64,000 nucleotides of DNA, from positions 1 to 64,000 of the forward strand of contig JADJEZ010000014.1 in the NCBI GenBank assembly GCA_016708825.1, in the 5' to 3' direction. The number at the start of each line of letters is the position of its first letter. Positions within the stretch are counted from its first letter, which is position 1. Origin of the DNA: Betaproteobacteria bacterium (lineage in GTDB: Bacteria; Pseudomonadota; Gammaproteobacteria; Burkholderiales; Usitatibacteraceae). Of the stretch, positions 25,277-32,721 are shown piece after piece. The position numbers and the translations under genes were made by a program. Under the pieces are notes generated by a model. That model was not told the DNA's origin. It saw only the letters and a program-made list of their open reading frames with translations, and ran no database searches.

Positions 25277-26571
25277 GCGTGCGCGAGCTTCGCGCCTTCA
25301 TCAACGATCGCCCCGTCGGCGTGTTGTCCGAGGAGGGGGATGCCTGGGCATTCGCCTATGAGCCCGCGTGGGCGGCCGATCCGGAAGGTTTCGACCTCTC
25401 GCCGGCGCTGCCGAGGAGCACGGGGCGCATCGTCGACGGCGCGAGCGAGCGGCCGGTGCAGTGGTACTTCGACAACCTCCTGCCGGAGGAGGGCCTTCGC
25501 ACGCTGTACGCACGGGAGGCCCGCCTCGCGGGAGAGGATGCCTTCGGCCTGCTCGCGTTCTATGGCGCCGAATCGGCAGGTTCCCTCGTGCTCCTGCCTC
25601 CGGGGCAGGGGCCCGTCGCCGCCGGCGGCCGGCGGCCGCTCTCGGACGAGGACCTCTCCGCACGCATCCGCAACTTGCCGCGCGTGCCCCTCATGCACGA
25701 TGCGCCCAAGCGCATGTCGGTTGCCGGGGCGCAGCACAAGCTCCTCGTGGTGCTCGATGGCGACGGGTTGTTCGAGCCGTTGCCCGGCGAGGCCTCGACG
25801 CACATCCTGAAGCCCGACCACCCCGGCGAGGACTACCGAAGCACGGTCATCAACGAGTACTTCACCATGCGGCTTGCGCAGGCGCTGGGGTTGCCGGTGC
25901 CGGCGGTATCGAGGCGTTACGTGCCGGAGCCGGTTTACCTTGTCGAGCGATTCGACCGCTATCGCGAGGGCGGCGTGGTTCGTCGGCGCCATGCCATCGA
26001 CACGTGCCAGTTGCTCGGACGCGCACGCACGTTCAAGTACACCGCCGCCACGGTGGAGTCGCTCTCGGCGATCGCGGACGCGTGTCGAGCTCCCGCGGCC
26101 GCGCGCCTATGGCTCTACCGGTGGCTCGTGTTCAATTTGATCGTCGGCAACGGCGACAACCACCTGAAGAACATCTCGGCGCTGGTGAGCGCGGAGGGAA
26201 TCGAGCTGGCGCCGGCCTACGACCTGCTGAGCACCGCGGTCTACTCGACCCGGGCGTTCACAGAGCAGCCGCAATGGCCCGCGGTGGAGCTTGCGTTGCC
26301 GCTGCCCGGGGCGCGGAGTTTCGGGGAGGTCACGCGGGACAGGGTGCTCGCGGCTGCAGGGGTCATGGGCGTTCCCGCGGCGATTGCGAAGCGAGAACTG
26401 GCGCGGTTCCTGGGCAAGGCTGCGGGCGAGACGCGGGGATTGATCGACAGGATCGAGGCGGAAAACGACCGGGTTCCGCAAGCCGCTCGAGTTCACCTCG
26501 GTGGGGAAATCCGGCTCATGCGGGCCATGGAGGCGGTCATCGTCTCCGAGATGGTGAGGCGATTGGGGTGA
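25273..26571 (+). CDS. hipA: HipA-family Ser/Thr kinase toxin
   Basis: A 432-residue HipA-family kinase. The N-terminal HipA domain (about residues 1-110) contains WYFDNLLPEEGLRTLYAREA. The kinase domain carries MSVAGAQHKLLVVL (the regulatory serine/glycine loop), HILKPDH with the ATP-binding lysine, GNGDNHLKNIS (catalytic loop) and APAYDLLSTAVYS (metal-binding Asp). HipA of Escherichia coli phosphorylates glutamyl-tRNA synthetase and causes growth arrest; the target of this member is unknown. The GTG start overlaps the hipB stop (GTGA), so the two are translationally coupled. The gene appears intact, unlike most genes that follow in the island. Confidence 0.9.
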   Translation: MSVRELRAFINDRPVGVLSEEGDAWAFAYEPAWAADPEGFDLSPALPRSTGRIVDGASERPVQWYFDNLLPEEGLRTLYAREARLAGEDAFGLLAFYGAESAGSLVLLPPGQGPVAAGGRRPLSDEDLSARIRNLPRVPLMHDAPKRMSVAGAQHKLLVVLDGDGLFEPLPGEASTHILKPDHPGEDYRSTVINEYFTMRLAQALGLPVPAVSRRYVPEPVYLVERFDRYREGGVVRRRHAIDTCQLLGRARTFKYTAATVESLSAIADACRAPAAARLWLYRWLVFNLIVGNGDNHLKNISALVSAEGIELAPAYDLLSTAVYSTRAFTEQPQWPAVELALPLPGARSFGEVTRDRVLAAAGVMGVPAAIAKRELARFLGKAAGETRGLIDRIEAENDRVPQAARVHLGGEIRLMRAMEAVIVSEMVRRLG

Positions 26572-26690
26572 AGTGATCCACGCATGGGTCGGTGTGAGCG
26601 ACTTGGATGCCAGGAGAAGAACTCGCTTCCCGTGGATTGTGCGAATCGGGAATGTCTCGATTCGGCCAGGTGCGGAAGTTCCGTTGACCG

Positions 26691-27307
26691 CTAAAAGAAC
26701 TTCTCGAACTCGGTCATTCGTTCTTCGAATTCACGATCCATCACGCGCATCAACCCGCGCGACAAGAATCGGCATACCGTAGCCACCGACGTCGGAGGCA
26801 CCCCAGCCGGTGTGGCTGTGATGATGCCGTGCGCGAACGTATGGCGCAGACTGCCCGATAGATAGAACAGGTTGGCCTCTTGGCCCGCGAGATGGGCGTC
26901 GATCTGCCGCTGGTAGCTCCGATTTGTCGCGTGAGGCCGTAGCCACCGGAATAACTCGTGCTCGCCCACGAGTTTGCGAAACTCGCAGACGCCAACGGAC
27001 GCTCGGCTGGCTTCAACAGGTTGAGCGAGTGCTGCATCTCCACGCCAATGCATCGCAGAAAGTGCTCGAACGCCGAGAAGGTCAGCAGCAGTTGGCAGAG
27101 TGCACTGTAGCCATCAGTCGTGGCGATAACCACGTCCTCAAACTCAACGCGGCGGAATGTCTTTGCGGCCCGGTAGCGTGCCGCGAAACGGTTCACATCG
27201 CCCCCACCACACACGAAGCCGAACGCGATTGTCGGCATGTGCTTGACGTAGTGGTCGAAGGTACCCCACTTGGGCGGATAGTTTGAGAACGGGCCAGGGA
27301 CCTTCAT
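26691..27307 (-). pseudogene. Hypothetical HEPN-like protein, frameshifted
   Basis: The 5' part from the ATG at 27307 (MKVPGPFSNYPPKWGTFDHY) encodes a mixed alpha protein with FSAFEHFLRCIG. The frame is lost near 26970-27010, and another frame continues with EFRKLVGEHELFRWLRP through a stop at 26691, giving about 205 residues in all. The second half contains LRHTFAHGII, an R-x4-H arrangement followed by Gly of the kind found in HEPN RNases and abortive-infection proteins. HEPN assignment is inference from this motif and the helical character. It lies in a toxin/defence island downstream of the E2-like gene on the same strand. One indel is needed to restore it. Confidence 0.45.
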
Positions 27308-27419
27308 GGCCGATCATAAGTCCTGTCTTTGACGTTATCCTCAGGCGTGCCGCGTCGCGCCGGAAGCCGGCGCTGGCTCCTATCACTTGCGCGCCAAGGC
27401 ATCGGGCCAGCGGGTGCGT

Positions 27420-27572
27420 TCATCTGGATCGGGGCCCAATGGCGAGATCACTACGAATGGGACGCATGACAAAACCTACGACAGGTGGCGGCTCTCTCTT
27501 GCCGCTCAATACGTCGAACAGCTCGATGGGCGGATCCCTGCGGCCACCGTTGGTCCGTTTCATGAAGCTCAT
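27420..27572 (-). CDS. Small hypothetical protein coupled to the E2-like gene
   Basis: A 50-residue frame whose ATG (27572) overlaps the E2-like stop codon in an ATGA arrangement, so translational coupling is possible. It begins MSFMKRTNGGRRDPPIELFD and is basic. No homology is recognised. It may be a genuine small protein, the remnant of a longer gene, or chance; the overlap is its only support. Confidence 0.25.
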   Translation of the reverse strand: MSFMKRTNGGRRDPPIELFDVLSGKREPPPVVGFVMRPIRSDLAIGPRSR

Positions 27573-28213
27573 GGCAATCGCAACCCGATTGCAGGCAAGT
27601 CTGCCGGCTGATGACACTCGCTATACATCTTGTCCGTGGATCCGCAGCCGCAAAGCTCTTCAGGATGGGTCTCGACCATTCTTTCGTAGGTAGACGACGA
27701 AATCTGCGAGCCGGGCCACCGGTGAAACTGTTCCAAGTACAGGTGCCGAAGAGCCCATTCGGAGTAGAGATCCAGGAGCGTGACGAGCGATCCGCCGTTG
27801 CGCCAGGGGCTCTCATCGCCGAGGTGGAAGGCACAGATTGAGCCAGTCGGGTAGTTGGTGTGCCGTGGCCCTATCCACCGGGCCTCGCCCCCGTCGTTCC
27901 GGTCCCAGAATCCCCACGCCGCAACCGTCGCGATGTCGAAATCGTATGGTATTGCAACCAGAAACAACGCGCGTCGATCAAGCCCTCGGAGGATGGTACT
28001 GGGGACGAGCAGCCAGAGGCCTCGGTCCTGTAGCCAATACTGGCTGCCCGTGTACTCGTCGCATACTTCCGTCAGCTGTCGGTCTAGGGGGTCTTGAGAA
28101 CTGCCGACGACGTCGGGTGAGGCCGGACGGGCCTTCCGACCTCCGGCCGTCCCTTCCTTCCGGCGGCCCTTGCCATGATCCGGCTGCGGATCTTCGCGTT
28201 CGTTCGCTGCCAT
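27569..28213 (-). CDS. E2-like (UBC-fold) protein with SEC-C zinc motif
   Basis: A 214-residue protein starting at the ATG at 28213 (GAGGTG ribosome site). Residues 1-45 are polar and basic. Residues about 55-185 look like an inactive or divergent prokaryotic E2 fold: WLQDRGLWLLVPSTILRG, TGSICAFHLGDESPW, then LYSEWALRHLYLEQFHRWPG, the EW-containing C-terminal helix pattern of bacterial E2 proteins. The end (CGCGSTDKMYSECH) is a SEC-C-like zinc site, C-x-C-x8-C-H. E2-like proteins occur in CBASS and related bacterial conjugation or defence loci. No ThiF-type E1, JAB peptidase or nucleotidyltransferase is visible beside it. Fold assignment is by eye and tentative. Confidence 0.5.
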   Translation of the reverse strand: MAANEREDPQPDHGKGRRKEGTAGGRKARPASPDVVGSSQDPLDRQLTEVCDEYTGSQYWLQDRGLWLLVPSTILRGLDRRALFLVAIPYDFDIATVAAWGFWDRNDGGEARWIGPRHTNYPTGSICAFHLGDESPWRNGGSLVTLLDLYSEWALRHLYLEQFHRWPGSQISSSTYERMVETHPEELCGCGSTDKMYSECHQPADLPAIGLRLP

Positions 28214-28423
28214 TGATGTCACCTCTGCCCATGGGTTGAGTGAACGCGCCGGTCTCGCTGGGCCGTACGACTCCCGTCGCGGCAAACCTCTACTTCCACT
28301 TGGCGGGTGAGCTGTTCGCCGATGCGGCGAAGCTGACCTACAACGTCGTCATGCAGCATCGGAAAACCTCCAACTCGCTTGGTCCTACCGGACTACCCAA
28401 GGCTGCGACGTCTCCAGCACCCA
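28214..28423. other. Intergenic, no clear gene
   Basis: Between the minus-strand E2-like gene and the XRE gene promoter. Short open frames exist on both strands (a plus frame from 28240 and a minus frame just upstream of the E2-like ATG) but none has recognisable homology or a convincing ribosome site. Confidence 0.4.
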
Positions 28424-28452
28424 TTGACAATCCGGCCTTTGGTTTACATAAT
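28424..28452 (+). promoter_or_regulatory. Sigma70 promoter of the XRE-ImmA/IrrE gene
   Basis: TTGACA (28424-28429) and CATAAT (28447-28452) are separated by exactly 17 bases, close to consensus. A GGAGG ribosome site follows before the ATG at 28492. Confidence 0.75.
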
Positions 28453-28491
28453 AGCCTAATCCTTAGCTGTTTGTAACCATGGAGGCATTAG

Positions 28492-29565
28492 ATGATCGGC
28501 AACCGGATCAAGCTCGCCCGTGAGGCGTGCGGCTGGTCGTTGCGCGACCTGGAAGCGAAGATCGAAGGGTTGGTCTCGGCGCAAGCGATCGGCAAGTACG
28601 AGCGCAACGAGATGACGCCCAGCTCCAAAGTGCTCCTCGCCCTCGCGACCGCGCTTGGCGTGGAGCCGGAATTTCTCTTGAGCGAAAAGGAGATCGAGCC
28701 AGCGGTCGACTTCCGCAAGGCTCCGGCGGAAGGGGCGCGTGACGAGCGCTCCGTCAACGCGATGGTGCTGGACGCAGCCGAACGCTACCTGGAGCTCGAG
28801 AGCATCTTTCCCGACACGAGGATCACATGGAGCGCGCCCCACTTTGCCGAGTTTAAGTTGACGAAGGTCGAGGATGCGGAAGCCGCCGCCGAGCGTCTTC
28901 GCAGCATTTGCGGCTCGGAATCGCGCCGATCGAATCCATGACGGAGCTGCTCGAAGACCAAGGCATCAAGGTGATTGCGCTTGCGCTACCGGAATCGGTG
29001 TCCGGATCTAAAGCATATGCGAGCGTGGTCGACGGAGAGCGCGTTGCGATGATCGTCGTGAACGACCGCCATAACGGTGAGCGTCAGCGATTCACGCTGG
29101 CCCACGAGCTCGGACACCTCGTCATCGACTGGCCGGCCGGTACGGGGCAAGAGCACGAGAGGGCGGCAGACCGGTTTGCTGGCGCATTCTGATGGCCAAA
29201 GAGATGGTGGAGAAGGTCATTGGGCGCTCGCGTACGGCGATCACCTTCGGCGAATTGGAGGCCGTGAAGCGAGTGTTCAAGGTGAGCCTTGCCGCGATCG
29301 TCGTCCGCCTGAAGCAACTGAACATCATCACCAAGACCTTCTATGGCGAACTTTGGGCCGTAATCCTCCAACGCGGGCTGAATCAAGTCGGGGCCCCGGA
29401 GCCCGACTCAATTGCGCAGGAGGTTCCCGGCCGCGCGCGGCGCTTGCGCTACGCGCAGTTGCTGAGGGCGCGATTTCCGAATCAAAGGCGGCTGAGCTGC
29501 TCAGGATGAAACGACGCGAGCTCGCCAAGTTGCTCGATCCAGAGCCCGCCTACCAACCCGCGTGA
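28492..29565 (+). pseudogene. XRE-ImmA/IrrE family protein, multiply frameshifted
   Basis: A COG2856-type protein: an N-terminal XRE helix-turn-helix (28492-28700; RIKLAREACGWSLRDLEAKI) followed by a ImmA/IrrE zinc peptidase domain with the HExxH site (TLAHELGHLVIDWP) at about 29095-29130, and a C-terminal helical region ending KAAELLRMKRRELAKLLDPE. Three frame changes are required: near 28910, near 29188 (one base lost in TTCTG) and near 29438. Restored, it would have about 358 residues. Such proteins serve as antitoxins or as regulators cleaved in response to stress, and this one precedes a PIN-domain gene by six bases, a known toxin-antitoxin arrangement. With three lesions it is probably decayed, unless the assembly is poor here. 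Confidence 0.75.
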
Positions 29566-29571
29566 TTCTCT

Positions 29572-30162
29572 GTGGAAATCCTCGTTATCGATGCATCGGT
29601 TGCTTTCGACCTTGAAAGGGGTGGCTTACTCGAAGCGATGTTCCAGCTCCGATATGAGTTCGTCACGCCCGACCTTTTGTATGTGAAGGAACTCGAAAAC
29701 GACATAATCGGTGCGACCCTGGTTGGCCTCGGCCTTCGGGTTGTTGAGCTCACGTCGGATGAAGTCAATGCGGCTCAGGCTCTTGCCCGTGGCGATGCAC
29801 GCCTCTCAAGGCCAGATTGCTGGGCCGCAGTGTGTGCGAAGCGCGACAACCATCGCCTGCTTTGCGGCGATGCGACTTTGCGATCCCGCGCGGAGGCAGA
29901 GGCAATTCGCTGTTCGGGACTGCTGTGGATTCTTGATCGGCTCGAGGACGCTGCAATCGCGACACCGCGCGCTTTGGCCGATGCGCTATCGCAAATCTTG
30001 AAGCATCACCGCGTACGCCTCCCCAGAGCGGAAGTGGAAGCGCGCCTCGCTCGATGGAGTGCACTTGCGGACCGCCGAGAGATATCGGAGCCGAGCGCTA
30101 ACTATGGTGCTGAGGGCGGTACCATAGGTTTCCAGGCACGCCTTGAAGAATCCCCCAGATAG
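29572..30162 (+). CDS. PIN-domain protein, probable RNase toxin
   Basis: A 196-residue protein from a GTG at 29572. The PIN core is visible: EILVIDASVAFDLER with the first acidic residue, TPDLLYVKELEND with the second, RLSRPDCWAAVCAKRDNHRL with the Asp-Cys-Trp step, and LLCGDATLRSRAE with the last acidic residue (about residues 3-115). The C-terminal third (120-196) is a helical extension. PIN toxins cut RNA with a metal-bound acidic cluster. It follows the XRE-ImmA/IrrE gene by six bases, so the pair is probably a toxin-antitoxin module. The reading frame is intact even though its partner is not. Confidence 0.75.
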   Translation: MEILVIDASVAFDLERGGLLEAMFQLRYEFVTPDLLYVKELENDIIGATLVGLGLRVVELTSDEVNAAQALARGDARLSRPDCWAAVCAKRDNHRLLCGDATLRSRAEAEAIRCSGLLWILDRLEDAAIATPRALADALSQILKHHRVRLPRAEVEARLARWSALADRREISEPSANYGAEGGTIGFQARLEESPR

Positions 30163-30434
30163 CCTGAGGGCCCTAGGCAGCTACGGGCCGGGCGACGACC
30201 TGGCGCCCAAGCGCCCGGCTGCGGCAGTAGTGGAACTACCGAAGAGTCTCCCTAGTCTTCGGCTTCGATGAAGAATCGAAGTTCTCGCTTCGCGAGGCCG
30301 CCTGCGCCGTGTTGAATCAGTGGCCTGGGAAAGCAAAATCGAAATGCGCGGGAGATTCTGTCGCTCGCGCGGCTCATTGTGTGAGCCACGGCCATAGGAG
30401 AATGGCGGCGATGAAAGAGAGTCTTTCGCCGTGA
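30143..30434 (+). pseudogene. Small hypothetical gene coupled to the next PIN-like gene, frameshifted
   Basis: From a TTG at 30143 one frame reads MKNPPDSLRALGSYGPGDDL and then AAAVVELPKS, after which another frame continues with VFGFDEESKFSLREAACAVL to a TGA at 30432-30434. That stop overlaps the GTG of the PIN-like gene (GTGA). One indel near 30240-30262 joins the two into about 96 residues. The length, position and coupling fit an antitoxin, but no family is recognised. Confidence 0.35.
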
Positions 30435-31269
30435 TCAAGTTCAATCTCGGAGATGGCGATGAACCCGTCCTCAAGATCACTCAATCGAGTGTTTGGCCGA
30501 TGGTATACCTCGACCATTGCGCGTGGAGAAAACTCTCTGATGACAGCGATCTTCGAACGAGGCTGACAGCAGCAATTAGGAACAAAAGCGGCACGCTTGC
30601 CCTTTCATGGGTCAACATCGCCGAGTTCAGCAGAGTTCTGGATGCTGGTCAGATACAGCGAGCAGAGAGGCTACTTGACGACGTCCTACCAAACGTCTTT
30701 TTTATCGAAATCAATCCATTCACCGTGTCCAAGCGAGAGGCTGAAGGGCATCCCATGCCGCACGATGACCGCGTGTTTCTTGAGAACTTCGTGAAAACGC
30801 CCCGCCCTGGCATGCGCCTGATCTCCGCAGAAGGGTATTTCAGCATTCTGCAGGACACAGATGTTCCCAACAGTCTTCTGGACCTCGCATCTTCCACAGC
30901 AAGGTCAGTCCAGGTTCTGGCGGACTCATACGCCACGGACCCCAATTTTAAGAATCAGGTAAACCGCAAGTACCGAAAGAAGCCGGGGTAAAACTGGTAC
31001 TTCAGGAGCTAATTCGGACATACCTCATCGACGGCAAGTCGCGCTTTGACTCCCATGATGCAATCGACCTAATGCATGCCTCGGTGCCAATCGCCTACTG
31101 CGACTTCGTCGTCCTCGATGGCGCATGGAAGCACAGGGCGAATCAAATTCGCTCGCGTTTTGAACAAGGGACAGGCAGCCTACCCTCTGCCGAAGTGTTC
31201 TCGGCCAACGATGCCGGACTCAATCAATTCTTGGCGGCGCTCTCAACCGCCAAACCTCCGGCGGAGTAG
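30431..31269 (+). pseudogene. PIN-like domain protein, frameshifted
   Basis: From the GTG at 30431 a 186-residue frame starts MIKFNLGDGDEPVLKITQ and shows WPMVYLDHCAWRKLS with the first PIN acidic residue and SWVNIAEFSRVLD with the second. It stops at 30991, but another frame open from about 30975 gives KLVLQELIRTYLIDGK, HDAIDLMHASVPIAYCDFVV and LDGAWKHR, the second half of such a protein, ending at 31269. One base indel near 30978 unites them into about 279 residues. The YLD start and the AYCDxVVLDxxW end are seen in large PIN-like proteins of defence islands. Likely RNase; target unknown. Confidence 0.6.
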
Positions 31270-31271
31270 CA

Positions 31272-32493
31272 ATGCTCGTCACACGCGTAATTGGTGACTG
31301 TCCAGGCTGCGGCGCAAAGATGGCTTATGGCAACGTGCAGGTTCGCCGCGACTATGTGTTGCGAGGCTGCAAGAACTGCAAGTATTCGGCGCATGTCCCG
31401 TTGCCGCCAGTCCATAAGAGGGTCCTATATCTGGACCAGTTCTTTTTCAGCAGCGCATTCAAGGAACGGGACGCAAGATTTGTCGGGGCGGCAGAACGCA
31501 TTCTCGACGTGTCCGCCCACCAACTGATAGTGGCGCCGTTTTCGTCAGTCCACGAAGACGAAACGCACCAATGGCGAGGCTACGGGGGAAAAGATAAAGA
31601 TGACTTGATGGAATTCATCAAGGCGACTTCACGGGGTCATGAGTTTGAACCGGCATACGAGGTTGAAGAAGCTCAGCTAGCAACGGCGCTTGACGCTTTC
31701 CTAAAGGGCGAGCCTTCGTCGTTCGTCCTTAAAAGAAGCGACGCCATCGAGGACTCCATTCACGAATGGGATGACTATTTCCGTATCGACGTTGGTCGTT
31801 ACATGGGCGATATCGAGCTAAAGCGAGGATTGAAAGCACAAGCAGCGGAGCAGTTGGTCAACCTTTCCCGGACTGGCGGAAGTCGAAAAACACGTTCGAG
31901 CAGGACGTCGAACTAGAAATACGGCAGGGTGCAAGGGAATATGTCGTTGCCTATGCCCGATACGCGGCGCGATTGGCTGCAGGTGACGTTGCAGCGCTTC
32001 TTGACTCCCCATCAAGTCGCAAGTCGTTCAATCGCTGCTCCATTACCTTCCTGACGTAGCTCCGGAAGACGCCCTCCGGAAGCTCGGCGAATTCTTCAAG
32101 TCTGATCACTTCGCCGAAGCGGCGTATCAGTGGATTTCCGCGCGCATGTTTGCTGTGTTGAAGGACCAAGTCAAAAAGGGCGCCTATCAGCAACGGGACG
32201 ATGCAATACAGAGGCTGCGTGGAGTGTTTGACGATATCACCCACATTTCCACGTATGCGCCCTACTGTGATGCCTTCGTCATGGATCGGTCGATGGCTGG
32301 CCTTGTGTCCGACCCAAGGATCGCCCTGACGCAGCGATACGGTGTGAAGGTCTTCAGCTTGACCAATTGGGACGAAATGCTTGCATGGCTTGAGCAATTG
32401 AAAGCTCAAATGAGCGAGGACCATCGACTGGGATTACAGGCGGCATATCCGAGCGTCTGGATTTCGGGCGCTGGGAAAGTCGTCACGCGCTGA
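31272..32493 (+). pseudogene. Zinc-ribbon PIN-like protein, frameshifted
   Basis: A gene of about 407 codons in three frames. The first (31272-31870) has an N-terminal zinc ribbon (CPGCG and CKNCK, residues about 10-37) and then KRVLYLDQFFFSSAFKERD, a PIN-like first strand. After a shift near 31867 the frame reads FPDWRKSKNTFEQDVELEIR. After a second shift near 32035 it continues with LLHYLPDVAPEDALRKLGEF and AYQWISARMFAVL, then YAPYCDAFVMDRSMAGLV, the PIN C-terminal signature, to a stop at 32493. It shares YLD and YCDxxxxD elements with the gene just upstream, two bases away, so the two may be diverged relatives acting together. Two indels suggest decay or poor assembly. Confidence 0.6.
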
Positions 32494-32721
32494 TGTCCGC
32501 TTCGGGTCGGTAGCGGACACTGCGCGGAGAACTCGAGGATAGGCAGGAGCGTCAGCGCGCCCCAGGTCCGGGAACCCGCACAAGAATAGGGGCCGAACCT
32601 GAACGGTACGGCCCCATTCCCTTCGGGGAGCGCAACACTCAGCTTGCCCGTCTCCGAACAATGGGGTCTCGAAATGCTCCACTCGACCCCTGCCCCAGCA
32701 GAGCCGGGGCGCGGTACAACC
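32494..32721. other. Intergenic right end of the island
   Basis: No gene seen. It contains a hairpin, TGTCCGCT (32494-32501) pairing with AGCGGACA (32512-32519), of a kind common as a dispersed intergenic repeat in proteobacteria. The stretch 32590-32712 is unstructured and runs up to the xsc stop. Confidence 0.5.

Noticed and set aside
28240..28476. A 78-codon plus-strand ORF between the E2-like gene and XRE gene.
   Set aside because: No ribosome site or homology, and it covers the XRE promoter elements.
32494..32519. The TGTCCGCT hairpin as an insertion sequence end.
   Set aside because: No transposase remnant or target duplication is visible; similar hairpins are common intergenic repeats.
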